Positions 25,927-35,264 of a stretch of DNA of 64,000 bases are shown in pieces. Both the position numbers and the translations under genes were made by a program. Within the stretch, counting starts at the first letter, position 1, and each line of letters begins with the position of its first letter. Under the pieces are notes generated by a model. That model was not told the origin of the DNA. It ran no database searches and was given only the letters and a program-made list of their open reading frames with translations. This DNA comes from Planctomycetaceae bacterium (GTDB lineage: Bacteria > Planctomycetota > UBA1135 > GCA-002686595), in NCBI GenBank assembly GCA_016125265.1, contig WGMC01000008.1, positions 62,001 through 126,000 of the forward strand, in the 5' to 3' direction.

Positions 25927-27579
25927 ATGGACTTCCGCGACCAGCTCAAGAACCTCCTCGGTCTCGAGACCGTGACCTACAAGTACGGCCTCACGAAGGA
26001 GGAGCTTTTCCACGAGGCCATCAACAACGACCGGGGCCGGGTCAAGAAGGACGGCCCGAACGACGCGCAGAAGGCCTTCCCGACGAAGCTCGGTGTGAAT
26101 GGCCCGCTCGTCTACTACACGGACCCCGACTGCACCGGTCGACGGGTGAAGGACACCTACGCCGTGGCCTGGCCCGAGGTCGTGGACCAGATCTGGTGGA
26201 AGGCGGACGTGCAACAGTACGACCCGGCCAAGTACGAAGGTCTCCTGAAGCGCGTGGTCGCGCACCTGAACGAGAAGAAGGCGCAGCTCTACGTCAAGGA
26301 CGTCTACGCGGGCGCAGACCCGGCGTACGCGGTGCCCTACCGCTTCGTCGGTGAGTTCGCGACCCACGCGATGTTCGCGCACAACATGTTCCCGAAGGGC
26401 CTGAAGGGTGTGCCCGACGAGGACGGCCGCCGCTGGACGATGCTCAACGCGCCCAGCTTCGTGTGTGTGCCTGAGCGCGACGGTTGCCGCGCCGAAGCCG
26501 CGATCGTCATCGACATCAAGAACCGCATCGCCCTCGTGGCCGGTCGCGCCGACTACAACGGCGTCGTGAAGAAGACCATCTTCACGGTGATGAACTACCT
26601 GCTGCCGAACCAGGGCCTCCTGTCGATGCACTGCTCGGCCAACGTCGGTGAGAAGAACGACGCGGCGATCCTGTTCGGCCTCTCGGGCACGGGCAAGACG
26701 ACGCTCTCCGCGGACCCCGACCGCCGCCTGGTGGGCGACGACGAAACCGTGTGGGGCCCGAACGGCATCAGCAACCTGGAGGACGGCTGCTACGCGAAGC
26801 TCGTCGACCTCAGCAAGGAGGCCGAGCCGGTGATCGCGGCGGCCCTCTCGATGCCCGGCACGATCATCGAGAACGTGCCGCCGGTGAAGGGCAAGCGCAT
26901 GGAGGAGTGCGATCCCCAGGAGCTGGACCTGACGGACCGTTCGATCACCGAGAACACGCGCTTCAGCTACCCGCTTTCGGCGAACCCGAACGTGATGGAC
27001 GGCGCCCGCGGCCCGCACCCCGAGACGATCGTGCTCCTCACCGCCGATGCGTTTGGCGTGTTGCCGCCCGTGTCGGTGCTCGAAGCGAAGGACGTCATGT
27101 ACCACTTCGTGTCGGGCTTCACCGCGAAGCTCGCCGGCACGGAGGTCGGTGTGACCGAACCGCAGGCCGCGTTCAGCGCTTGCTTCGGCGCGCCCTTCAT
27201 GGCGCACAAACCCTCGGTCTATGCCAAGCTGCTGGCCGAGAAGATGAAGACCAACAAGGCCCGCTGCATCCTCCTGAACACGGGTTGGAGCGGCGGTCCC
27301 TACGGCGTCGGCAAGCGCATCAGCATCAAGCACACACGCGCGCTGCTGAACGCCGCCCTCGCCGGCGACCTCAACAAGGCCGAGCACACGGTGCACCCGA
27401 TCTTCGGCCTCAAGATGCCGACGAGTTGCCCCGGTGTGCCCGCGGAAATCCTCAACCCGAAGAACACTTGGGCCGACGGCGCCGCCTACGACGCCGCCGC
27501 GACCAAGCTGCGCGACATGTTCCGCAAGAACTTCGAGGACAAGGGTTTCGCGAAGCTGGGCATCGAGCCCGTCATGTGA
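25927..27579 (+). CDS. pckA: Phosphoenolpyruvate carboxykinase (ATP)
   Basis: 550 residues, near the usual 530-540. It converts oxaloacetate plus ATP to PEP, CO2 and ADP in gluconeogenesis. The kinase-1a P-loop is GLSGTGKTT at 251-259, and the ATP-type signature continues LSADPDRRLVGDDE. Further family motifs are HCSANVGE before the P-loop, RFSYPLSANPNVMDG and GWSGGPYGVGKRISIKHTRAL. The protein starts MDFRDQLKNLLGLE, and the Shine-Dalgarno upstream is weak. It is 60 nt ahead of a TPR gene. Cytoplasmic. Confidence 0.97.
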   Translation: MDFRDQLKNLLGLETVTYKYGLTKEELFHEAINNDRGRVKKDGPNDAQKAFPTKLGVNGPLVYYTDPDCTGRRVKDTYAVAWPEVVDQIWWKADVQQYDPAKYEGLLKRVVAHLNEKKAQLYVKDVYAGADPAYAVPYRFVGEFATHAMFAHNMFPKGLKGVPDEDGRRWTMLNAPSFVCVPERDGCRAEAAIVIDIKNRIALVAGRADYNGVVKKTIFTVMNYLLPNQGLLSMHCSANVGEKNDAAILFGLSGTGKTTLSADPDRRLVGDDETVWGPNGISNLEDGCYAKLVDLSKEAEPVIAAALSMPGTIIENVPPVKGKRMEECDPQELDLTDRSITENTRFSYPLSANPNVMDGARGPHPETIVLLTADAFGVLPPVSVLEAKDVMYHFVSGFTAKLAGTEVGVTEPQAAFSACFGAPFMAHKPSVYAKLLAEKMKTNKARCILLNTGWSGGPYGVGKRISIKHTRALLNAALAGDLNKAEHTVHPIFGLKMPTSCPGVPAEILNPKNTWADGAAYDAAATKLRDMFRKNFEDKGFAKLGIEPVM

Positions 27580-27639
27580 TCCGGGCGCCGACCACACGGG
27601 TCGGCGCCGCACCGAGAACCCAAAGCCGCGGGGGACGCG

Positions 27640-28014
27640 ATGAGCGACTGGAAAAAGGCGTACCAAGAAGGCATGGGCCACTTCGCGGCCCAGCGCCACA
27701 CGGACGCCGTCGCCGCGTTCCGCCGCGCGCTCGAGTTCGATCCGAGAAAGACGGACGTGCTGCACGCGCTCGCGATGGCGCTGATGCACACGGGCGCGCT
27801 CGACGAGGCGATCGAGATCGGCAACCGGATCGTCGAACTCGATCCCGAGGACCCGTTCGCGCACACGAGCCTCTCGATGTTCCTGCAGCGCAAGGGCCTG
27901 ATCCCCGAAGCCGAAGCGGAAGCGGCCAAGGCGCGCCTCGTCTCCTGGAAACTGGAACTGCGCAAGAACCCGAACGCCCCGCCCCCCGAAGAGGGCTTCA
28001 AGGTCCTTCAGTAG
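27640..28014 (+). CDS. Tetratricopeptide repeat protein
   Basis: 124 residues, soluble, built from about three TPR units (GMGHFAAQRHTDAVAAFRRA, ALAMALMHTGALDEAIEIGN, SLSMFLQRKGLIPEAEAEAA). TPRs bind partner proteins. A GGGGGA ribosome site is close to the ATG. It follows pckA at 60 nt, so both may be one transcript, but a role in gluconeogenesis is only inference from that. No signal or membrane segment. Confidence 0.88.
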   Translation: MSDWKKAYQEGMGHFAAQRHTDAVAAFRRALEFDPRKTDVLHALAMALMHTGALDEAIEIGNRIVELDPEDPFAHTSLSMFLQRKGLIPEAEAEAAKARLVSWKLELRKNPNAPPPEEGFKVLQ

Positions 28015-28083
28015 CCCGCTGGGCGAGTTGGCCGGTGGCCCCCGAAACTGCGAGGTGCCTGCCCGGTCCCCTCGGGCGCACGC

Positions 28084-30420
28084 TCAATCCAGGCTGCCGT
28101 CGGGGTTGATGCGCACGATGCTGCCGGTGTTGACGCCGTTGTAGCTGGTGAAGTCTCCGCACACGTAGACTTCGCGGCTGTTGCCGCCCAGGGGCACGAT
28201 GTTGCGCACCAGCCCGTTGAAGCCGGTGGTTCCGGCGAACGTGGGGTCCAGGCTGCCGGTCGACTTCAGGCGGATGAAGTTGGAAACCGGGGTGCCGTCG
28301 TAGCTGGTGAAGTCGCCGAAGACGTACAGGTCCTCCGTGCCATCGCGGGCGAGCGCCATGCGCAGCACCTCGCCGTCGAACCCGGTGCCCACCTCGAAGG
28401 ATGGGTCGCGGCTGCCGTTGGGGCGCAGCCGCACGATCCGCGGAGCCGACTGGCCCTGGTAGGAGGCGAAGCTGCCGGCGATGTACGCGTCGGCGGTGTT
28501 GGGCCGCACGACGACGGCCCGGGGCACTCCGCCGTCGAATCCCGTCCCGGGCGCGAAGTTGCCGTCGGGGTCGAAGAAGTTGACGCTCACTGGCGTCAAC
28601 AACCCAACCCGCGGGGCCGGCGTGAACTGGTTGATCCAGACGCTAAACGTGCCTACCGCCCAAAGGCGACCGCTGCCGTCCTCGGTGAAGGCATAGTCGT
28701 CCACGACGCCGTCCACGAATCCTGCATTGCTGTAGTCGTCGCCCGCGGCGTCGAGCTTGACGAGATTGCGCGCGGGGAATCCGTCCCACTGGGTGTAGTT
28801 GCCGTTCACCAGCAGGGCTCCATCCGGCGTGGGGATGGCATCGGACACGGCGCCGTTGGGTCCGATTCCAGGCAGATTGACGAACTGGAAGGTCGTATCC
28901 GGCGATCCGCTGGCCACGAACATGCGCGCCACTTGCTTGGTCTGGTGGGAGCCCACCTGAGTGAAGGCCCCTGTCACGTAGAACCGTTCGCTCGAAAGCG
29001 GATCCTCGAGCAAACGAATCCCGAGGCCCACGAGTTGGGGGTACTGGGCCCCCAAGGCGCCGTTCGGCTCCAAGCGCAGCAGATTGGGGACGGCCTGACC
29101 CGCGTAGGAGCTCGGCAGGCCGGAGAGCACCACACCGCCGTCCGAGTGCGGCAGCACGTCCCAAACCGGTCCCACGAGACCATTGCTCGCGACCGAGGTC
29201 GGATGCACGGTCCCGTCGGGTTCCAGGCGCACGAAGTGGGGGTACGCCGGCGTACCGCCGGTCGTGAACGTGCCGGCGGCGCGAATGGCCCCCGGCGTGC
29301 CGGGCACGGGCGCGAAGGCCTGCACCCGACCCAGGACTTGGTTCGCGCTCAGATCGAACGAGGGCTCCAGGGATCCGTCCGCTTGCAGGCGGGCCAGGTA
29401 GGCGACCAACTGCCCGGCGATGTTTACGAAGTCACCGCCGACGAAGACGTCCCCCGAGCCATCGCCCGTGGGCAAGATCGCGCGCACCGCGCCGGTGGGA
29501 GCGCCGCTCGCCCCGAAGGTCGGGTTCAAGATTCCGTCCGGCCCCAACCGCACCAAGTACGGAGTGCTTGCGCCCTGGAAGCTGTCGAAGTTGCCGCCGA
29601 CGAACAGATCGCCGCTCCCGTCGTCGGCCCGGGCGATCGCGAACACCGTTTGGAAGCCGGGCGCGATCGACCATCCAAAGCCGACGCTCACCAGGAAGTT
29701 CGCGGCGATGGCGGCCGTGTCGCCCCGGATGCGCACGATGGACCCCAGTGGCGAGGTGTTGTAGTCCAGGAACTGCCCGCCCACGATCACGTCCCCGGAG
29801 CCGTCGTTCGTGGCGGCCAGGGCATAGACGGTGCCGCTGGCTCCGAATCCGGAGCCTTGGGTCGCAAGGGCCAGGGCTCCATCGGGTCGCACCCGGGCGA
29901 GGTGCCAGGTGGCGGCGCCGTGGAATTCGCTGAAGTTGCCGCCGACCCACACGTCGCCGGTGCCGTCGTTGGTCGCGGCGAGTGCCAAACCGGAACCCAG
30001 GAGTCCCGAGCCAGGTTGGAAACTGGGCACCAGGGCGCCGTTGCTCCCGAGCAGTGCAAGGCCCCTCGAGGGCACCCCGTTCACCTCGGTGAACGAGCCC
30101 GCGATCCATGCGGCTCCGCTGCCGTCGGCGACCGGCAGGATCGCGTGGACCGTGCCGTTGGGCCCCGCGCCCGCGGGGAAGCCCTGTTCGGACTGACTGC
30201 CGGTGGCGCCAAATCGCGCCAGCTTCGGGATCGCCCGGTCCGTGAACGCATCCATCGGGCCCCCGACCCACAGGCGGTCGAACTCGTCCACCGCGAGTGC
30301 CAGGGGCGCTTGGTCGAAACCCGCCGCCCGGTTGAAGCTGGAGCCCGCGTCCGTGGGAGCGCCGCCGCCGCCGCCACCGCAGGAAACGAGGAACAGAACG
30401 AGGAGCGCAGGAAGCCGCAT
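28084..30420 (-). CDS. Delta-60 repeat lipoprotein (beta-propeller type)
   Basis: 778 residues. Lipobox FLVSC (Cys14) followed by a Gly linker puts it in the envelope. About twelve delta-60 (DUF5122) units of roughly 55-60 residues follow, each with a core such as DGSGDVFVGGDF or WVGGNFSEFHG and a closing strand like LARLQADGSLEPSF. Together they probably make one or two beta-propellers. Function unknown; such proteins are abundant in Planctomycetota and may bind glycans or other surfaces. The ATG at 30420 gives the lipoprotein signal; the frame upstream is not supported. It ends with a final repeat SIVRINPDGSLD. Confidence 0.9.
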   Translation of the reverse strand: MRLPALLVLFLVSCGGGGGGAPTDAGSSFNRAAGFDQAPLALAVDEFDRLWVGGPMDAFTDRAIPKLARFGATGSQSEQGFPAGAGPNGTVHAILPVADGSGAAWIAGSFTEVNGVPSRGLALLGSNGALVPSFQPGSGLLGSGLALAATNDGTGDVWVGGNFSEFHGAATWHLARVRPDGALALATQGSGFGASGTVYALAATNDGSGDVIVGGQFLDYNTSPLGSIVRIRGDTAAIAANFLVSVGFGWSIAPGFQTVFAIARADDGSGDLFVGGNFDSFQGASTPYLVRLGPDGILNPTFGASGAPTGAVRAILPTGDGSGDVFVGGDFVNIAGQLVAYLARLQADGSLEPSFDLSANQVLGRVQAFAPVPGTPGAIRAAGTFTTGGTPAYPHFVRLEPDGTVHPTSVASNGLVGPVWDVLPHSDGGVVLSGLPSSYAGQAVPNLLRLEPNGALGAQYPQLVGLGIRLLEDPLSSERFYVTGAFTQVGSHQTKQVARMFVASGSPDTTFQFVNLPGIGPNGAVSDAIPTPDGALLVNGNYTQWDGFPARNLVKLDAAGDDYSNAGFVDGVVDDYAFTEDGSGRLWAVGTFSVWINQFTPAPRVGLLTPVSVNFFDPDGNFAPGTGFDGGVPRAVVVRPNTADAYIAGSFASYQGQSAPRIVRLRPNGSRDPSFEVGTGFDGEVLRMALARDGTEDLYVFGDFTSYDGTPVSNFIRLKSTGSLDPTFAGTTGFNGLVRNIVPLGGNSREVYVCGDFTSYNGVNTGSIVRINPDGSLD

Positions 30421-30666
30421 GGGAACAACGGAAGGCGCCGTGGGAGGTGGAAGTCCGCGGCGGGTTCCGAAGGAGACCCCGTGAGGCTGGCCCCCGGGGG
30501 CATGCCGTGGCCGCGGCTCCTTCACTGCGGAAACGGCCAATGCCGCGGCCCACGATTTCCCCGAATGCCGCCCAAGGGCGCGCCCCCGCACTCGGTGGAT
30601 CGGGCGGACCCACGATTCAGGGCCCCGAGGACTCGCGCGCGGGCGTCGCGGGCCGCGCGCGATCGA

Positions 30667-31698
30667 TCACCAGGCCGTGGGCTTCGGGTTGCGCTCGTCG
30701 AAGCCCATCTGGTGCCAGTAGGGGTAGACGGGGTCGCGGCGGCTGGCGGCGTCGAGCCGGGCCACCTGTTCAGGCGTCAAGGACCAGCCGGCCGCGTCCA
30801 GGTTGTCGAGGAGCTGCTTCTCGTTGCGCGCACCGACGACCACGTTGCAGACCGTGGGCCGGGTGAGCAGCCAGTTGAGCGCCACCTGCGGCACCGTTTT
30901 GCCCGTCTCGGCAGCGACCTGGTCCAGGGCGTCCACCACCTGGTAGAGGTGCTCGTCGTCGACCTTGGGCCCACCGACGTCGCCGCCCTGCTTGATGCGG
31001 CCGTCGGGCAGGGGCTGTCCGCGGCGGATCTTGCCGGTCAGGCGGCCCCAACCGAGGGGGCTCCACACCATCAGATCGACCCCCTGGTCGAGGCCCAGGG
31101 GCATCAGCTCCCACTCGTAATCGCGGCCGATCAGCGAGTAGTACCCCTGGTACACCACGAAGCGCTCCAGACCCTCGCGCTCCGACGTGGCCAGGGCCTT
31201 CATCAGGTGCCAGCCGGAGTAGTTCGAGCAGCCGATGTAGCGCACCTTGCCACTGCGCACCATGTCGTCGAGGGTGCGCAGGGTCTCCTCGACCGGGGTG
31301 AGGGCGTCGTAGCCGTGGAGGAAATAGACGTCGACGTAGTCCGTCCCGAGGCGCTTCAAGCTGGCCTCGAGTGCACGGAGCAAGTGGTGGCGCGAGGAAC
31401 CCTTCTCGTTGGGGCCCTTGCCCGTCGGAAACGTGGCCTTGGTGGCGACGAGCGCCTGGTCCCGGCGACCCTTGAGAGCGGCACCGAGGATCTCCTCGGA
31501 CGCTCCGTTCGAGTAGATGTCGGCGGTGTCGAAGAAGTTGGCGCCGCGCTCGATGCAGAGGTCGACTAGGCGGGTGGCTTCGGCGACATCGCTGGACCCC
31601 CAGCGCCGGAAGAACTCCGTGGTGCCGCCGAAGGTGCCGGCACCCAGGCTGAGCACGGGCACCTTCAGCCCACTACGACCCAATCGACGGTGTTCCAT
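30667..31698 (-). CDS. Aldo/keto reductase
   Basis: 343 residues, (beta/alpha)8 fold. The catalytic tetrad is visible as D57 and Y62 (FFDTADIYSNG), K87 (VATKATF) and H128 (YFLHGYD). NADP is bound by the C-terminal part (GARNEKQLLDNLDA). It reduces an aldehyde or ketone with NAD(P)H; specificity unknown. The sequence resembles the YajO/YdjG-like AKR type. It is downstream of the DUF59 gene on the same strand with a 70-nt gap. Confidence 0.93.
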   Translation of the reverse strand: MEHRRLGRSGLKVPVLSLGAGTFGGTTEFFRRWGSSDVAEATRLVDLCIERGANFFDTADIYSNGASEEILGAALKGRRDQALVATKATFPTGKGPNEKGSSRHHLLRALEASLKRLGTDYVDVYFLHGYDALTPVEETLRTLDDMVRSGKVRYIGCSNYSGWHLMKALATSEREGLERFVVYQGYYSLIGRDYEWELMPLGLDQGVDLMVWSPLGWGRLTGKIRRGQPLPDGRIKQGGDVGGPKVDDEHLYQVVDALDQVAAETGKTVPQVALNWLLTRPTVCNVVVGARNEKQLLDNLDAAGWSLTPEQVARLDAASRRDPVYPYWHQMGFDERNPKPTAW

Positions 31699-31768
31699 GT
31701 TGCGTAGGAGAGCGGTGGGTGCAGGAGCGCGGGAGGGAACATCGCGCTGCGGCGCGAGCTCCCGTCGG

Positions 31769-32092
31769 TCAGCCCTCTTCGCCTTCCGCGGGCAGGCCCA
31801 GAATCGAGCGGCCCTCGCCGGTGATCAGGTGGGGGCCCCAGGCCGGTTCCCAGACGACTTCCACTTGGGTTTCATCCACACCTTGGACCGAGTTCGCGCG
31901 GCGCTTGACCATGTCGGGGATGGTCTTGGCCTCGGGGCAGGACTGGCTGGTCAGGGTCATCTTGACCTTGCAGACGTTGCCCTCGACGGCCACGTCGTAG
32001 ATCAGGCCCAGGTCGACGATGTTGACGGGGATCTCCGGGTCGAAGACCTGGCGCAGTTGGTCGTAGACCAGTTCGGTGGTTTCGGGGCTCAT
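31769..32092 (-). CDS. MIP18/DUF59 protein, possible Fe-S assembly factor
   Basis: 107 residues, a full MIP18 (DUF59) domain: LRQVFDPEIPVNIVDLGLIYDV, VKMTLTSQSCPEAKTIPDMV (Cys52) and VDETQVEVVWEPAW. The conserved Cys in the SQSCP motif binds Fe-S or its substrates in SufT/PaaD-type proteins. It probably assists iron-sulfur cluster maturation. No suf or isc genes are close, so the pathway is inferred from the family. Confidence 0.9.
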   Translation of the reverse strand: MSPETTELVYDQLRQVFDPEIPVNIVDLGLIYDVAVEGNVCKVKMTLTSQSCPEAKTIPDMVKRRANSVQGVDETQVEVVWEPAWGPHLITGEGRSILGLPAEGEEG

Positions 32093-32161
32093 GGCGGTGC
32101 TCGGGCTGGGGCGCGTCGCGGGTCGCGGCGGCCAAGTCTCACGTGTGGGGAAGATTCTCGA

Positions 32162-33199
32162 CTACGCGGGCGCCGTGGGCAAGGGCGCCGTGCGGGTCTC
32201 GAGGGCCTCCACCCACCGCACCAGGCAGCGGGAGAGCCACGACGGCTGCTTTTGGGGCCAAACGCGATCCACAAAACCCAGGTGGCCGCCGTGGGGCACG
32301 AGGCACACACCCAGGTCGTCGCGGCCCAGATCCCGCAGGGCGCGCGCGGGGCCCGCGTGCACGAGGGGGTCGTCCTCGGCGTGGAGCAGCAGGGTGGGCA
32401 CCGCCAATGGGGTGCGGCCGAGGTCCGGGGAGGCGTCCCGGTAGTACTCCGCCGCGTCCGCGTACCCCGCGAGGGGGGCGGTGAACCCATCGTCGAGTTC
32501 CCGCACCGTACGGAGCCGCCCCAGCGCCTCGGGGGCCGCTCGGCAGCGCTCCCGCGCGCTCGGATCGAGCGCCAGCCGCGCGGCCACGAGGCCGGCCAAG
32601 TGGCGCAGGAAGAGGCGACCGGCGAGGCGCTCCAGGGGGCCGCTCTCCAGCCGCGCGGAAGCCGCGGCCAGGTCCAACGGCGGGCTCACCGCGATGGTGG
32701 ACACGAGGCACTCGGGCAGCCGTTCGCGCACGACGGCGCGCAGCGCGACCGAGCCTCCGAGCGAAAAACCGACGAGGTGCACTCGGTCCAAGCCGAAGCG
32801 CTGGGCCAACTGCGTCGCCACACGCACCGGATCGGCACTGAGGGCCGCGTGGTAGGTCGAACGCGACAGCGCCAGGGTGCCTCCGGCGCCCCGGGCGTGC
32901 AGCCGCAGCACGCCAAAACCCCGCTCGGCGAAGGCTCGCGCTGCGTCCACCACGTAGCTGGAGGACCCATCGCCGCTCAGTCCATGCAGCAACACCACGG
33001 CGGTGGAGCCCCGCCCCGCTCGCCACTGGCCCCGCACCGCAACACCCGGTTCCAGCGCGAACTCGACGGCGAGCGACGGCGGCTCCGCGCCGCGCCACGG
33101 GGCCAACGCGAGCAGCGTCTGGCGCCAGCCTCCGGCCAACGGCGACGGGATGCGCAGCGCAGGCGTGGATGCGGCGATGGCTACGGGGTGCACGGCCAA
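32162..33199 (-). CDS. YheT-like alpha/beta hydrolase
   Basis: 345 residues. The nucleophile S146 lies in VGFSLGGS, the acid is likely in LLHAEDDPLVH and the base in HGGHLGFVDR, giving a complete triad. TAVVLLHGLSGDGSSSYV holds the oxyanion site. It is close to the E. coli YheT type of hydrolase of unknown substrate. Cytoplasmic. It starts back-to-back with the radical SAM gene (30 nt apart), so the two share an upstream region. Confidence 0.88.
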   Translation of the reverse strand: MAVHPVAIAASTPALRIPSPLAGGWRQTLLALAPWRGAEPPSLAVEFALEPGVAVRGQWRAGRGSTAVVLLHGLSGDGSSSYVVDAARAFAERGFGVLRLHARGAGGTLALSRSTYHAALSADPVRVATQLAQRFGLDRVHLVGFSLGGSVALRAVVRERLPECLVSTIAVSPPLDLAAASARLESGPLERLAGRLFLRHLAGLVAARLALDPSARERCRAAPEALGRLRTVRELDDGFTAPLAGYADAAEYYRDASPDLGRTPLAVPTLLLHAEDDPLVHAGPARALRDLGRDDLGVCLVPHGGHLGFVDRVWPQKQPSWLSRCLVRWVEALETRTAPLPTAPA

Positions 33200-33229
33200 A
33201 GCCTAGCCCGGGCGGGCTACCATGTCCCC

Positions 33230-34111
33230 ATGCTGCGCTACGAGGGGACGCTCTACCGGCCGCCGTCCGAGGGGAACAGCCTGATCCTGCAAGCGACGAT
33301 CGGCTGCTCGTACAACGAATGTGCGTTCTGCGCGATGTACCGGGACAAGCGTTTCCGCGTGCGTCCGATCGCCGAGCTCGAGAGCGAGATCACGTGGGCG
33401 CGCGACGAGTTCGGGCCCAGTGTGCGCAAGGTGTTCCTGGCCGACGGGGACGCGTTGATCGCCAAGAAGAGCTTTCTGTTGGCGGTGCTGCACGCGCTGC
33501 GCGCGGCCTTCCCCGACTTGCAGCGTGTCTCCTGTTACGCCTCGCCCCAGGCCCTGGCCGTGCGTTCGGTCGAGGAGATGGACGAGCTGCGCCGGGCGGG
33601 CCTGACCCAGTACTACCTGGGGATCGAGAGCGGCCACGACGCGGTGCTCGCGAAACTGACGAAGGGCGTGGACGCGGCCGAGATGGTGCGGGTGGCGCAG
33701 AAGGCCCACGCGGCCGGTGTGCGTTTGTCGGTGATGATCCTGCTGGGCGCAGGTGGTCGCGCGTTGTCGCGCGAACACGCGCTCGCTTCCGCCGATGTGG
33801 TGAACCAGATCCAACCGCGGTTCGTTTCGACCCTCGTGATGACACCCGTCGAAGGCACACCCTTGGGAGACTGGGACGCGCGCGGCGAGGTGGAGCACCT
33901 GGAACCGATCGAACTCGCGCGCGAACTGCACACCTTCCTCGGGGCCCTGGAACTCGAAGGCTCGGTCTTTCGCTCCAACCACGCCAGCAACTACCTGGCT
34001 CTCGGCGGCAGCTTGCCGAAGGACAAGGCCGCGTTGCTCGCCGCGCTCGAACGGGTGCTCGCCCGCCCCGAACGCGCGTCGTTCCGACCCGACTGGTCGC
34101 GCGGTCTATAG
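33230..34111 (+). CDS. Radical SAM protein
   Basis: 293 residues. The cluster-binding cysteines are C26, C31 and C34 (GCSYNECAFC, spacing C-x4-C-x2-C), with the surrounding ATIGC and AMYRDKRFRVR typical of a coproporphyrinogen-oxidase-like/Elp3-type subset. ADGDALI and YLGIESGHDAVL follow as in the SAM-binding barrel. The enzyme generates a 5'-deoxyadenosyl radical; substrate unknown. The ATG at 33230 starts MLRYEGTLYRPP, the usual family N-terminus. It converges on dapF and their stop codons overlap in CTATAG (34106-34111). Confidence 0.9.
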   Translation: MLRYEGTLYRPPSEGNSLILQATIGCSYNECAFCAMYRDKRFRVRPIAELESEITWARDEFGPSVRKVFLADGDALIAKKSFLLAVLHALRAAFPDLQRVSCYASPQALAVRSVEEMDELRRAGLTQYYLGIESGHDAVLAKLTKGVDAAEMVRVAQKAHAAGVRLSVMILLGAGGRALSREHALASADVVNQIQPRFVSTLVMTPVEGTPLGDWDARGEVEHLEPIELARELHTFLGALELEGSVFRSNHASNYLALGGSLPKDKAALLAALERVLARPERASFRPDWSRGL

Positions 34112-35014
34112 GCCTTCGACGTCGAGTTCGAAGTGGCCCCAGAAGACCCGTTCGACGGGTCCGCCGAGCCACACCATCCCGTCCTCGGCGATGGTCACCC
34201 GCAACTCGCCGCCGGGCATGCGCACCCGTTGCTCCACACCGAGCGGCAGGTCGAGCAGGTACGTGAGTGCGACCACGGACGCGCAGGCGCCCGACCCACA
34301 GGCCGCCGTTTCGCCCGTGCCCCGTTCGAAGGTGCGCTGTTCGATGGCCCCGTCCTCGGCGAGACGCACGAAACTGGCGTTCACACGCTCGGGGAACGCG
34401 GGATGTGCTTCGAGCGGCGGGCCGAGCGCTGCGAGGTCCAACTCGGCTGGGGAGTGCACCAACGGCAACACCAGATGCGGATTGCCCATCGACAGGGCCA
34501 GCCCCTCCCAGATCTCGCCCGCCGCGTCGAGGGCGATCTCCCAAGGCGTCGTGCCGCCTTCAGAAAACACGCGCGTCCGCGAGGGATCCATGGGGATGCG
34601 CTCCGCCTCGAAGCGGGGTCGGCCGATGGCCACCATCGCGGCTCCCTCGGCCGCAATGCGCACCGCATGCACGCCGCTGTCGCTGGCCAACTGGTAGTGC
34701 TCGCGTCCGGGCGCCGATCCGAAGTGGCCCGAATAGAGCCCCGCGCCCACGCAGCGCAGCGCGTTGCCACACAGCGCCCCACGCGAACCATCGCCGTTGA
34801 ACATCAAGAGCCGCAATTCCACACCCGCGTCGACGTCGAGCAGCACCAAACCGTCGGCGCCAATTCCCGTGTGCTGCGCGGAGAGCCGGCGGGCGAGTTC
34901 GGGCGCCCGCTCCAGCAGCCGATGGGCGGTTTCCTGGGACACCCGCGACAGCTCGACGAAGACGTAGTCGTTGCCCGCCCCGTGCCACTTCGAAAAGGGA
35001 ACTTGCTCGCCCAT
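34106..35014 (-). CDS. dapF: Diaminopimelate epimerase
   Basis: 302 residues, a two-lobed fold. The catalytic cysteines are C82 (LCGNALRCVG) and C239 (ETAACGSGACAS), and the entry motif is KWHGAGNDYVFVE at 9-21. It converts LL- to meso-diaminopimelate for lysine and peptidoglycan, so a DAP-type peptidoglycan precursor can be made. The usual MCGNGIRC motif is LCGNALRC, conservative. No lysine genes are nearby. The start MGEQVPFSKWHG is clear; upstream frame is not supported. Confidence 0.94.
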   Translation of the reverse strand: MGEQVPFSKWHGAGNDYVFVELSRVSQETAHRLLERAPELARRLSAQHTGIGADGLVLLDVDAGVELRLLMFNGDGSRGALCGNALRCVGAGLYSGHFGSAPGREHYQLASDSGVHAVRIAAEGAAMVAIGRPRFEAERIPMDPSRTRVFSEGGTTPWEIALDAAGEIWEGLALSMGNPHLVLPLVHSPAELDLAALGPPLEAHPAFPERVNASFVRLAEDGAIEQRTFERGTGETAACGSGACASVVALTYLLDLPLGVEQRVRMPGGELRVTIAEDGMVWLGGPVERVFWGHFELDVEGL

Positions 35015-35170
35015 GGCGCCGCCAAGGCTAACGCAGCCGGCCCGCGGCACGCCATACGTGCCCGTGCGCGAACTTCCGCGAACCGCGCATGGCGGGGGGA
35101 GCACCCTCGGAGCCGATTCCGTTGGTAGATCCTGCGCACGTCCGCAGCGCCGAGGGCCCCAAACGAGCGC

Positions 35171-35200
35171 GGGGCCGCCGCGTTCCCCCGCGGCGGCCCC
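35171..35200 (-). terminator. Perfect 12-bp hairpin after the coiled-coil gene
   Basis: GGGGCCGCCGCG pairs with CGCGGCGGCCCC around a 6-nt loop (TTCCCC on the plus strand). It lies 65 nt past the stop of the minus-strand gene at 35265. Only a short T-run (GTTTGG) follows on that strand. It may end that gene or insulate dapF. Confidence 0.5.
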
Positions 35201-35264
35201 GTCTCCACGTAGCGTGGCCATTGGGCCGCGCCCCCCCCGGGGAGCGGCCCTGGATGTTGCGCGA

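Noticed and set aside
28933..31569. Plus-strand frame of 878 codons opposite the delta-60 and aldo/keto reductase genes
   Set aside because: No motifs, and both opposite genes are clearly supported; it is a shadow frame.
31517..33229. Extended N-terminus of the radical SAM protein
   Set aside because: The extension runs antisense across three well-supported genes; the radical SAM family starts at MLRYEG.
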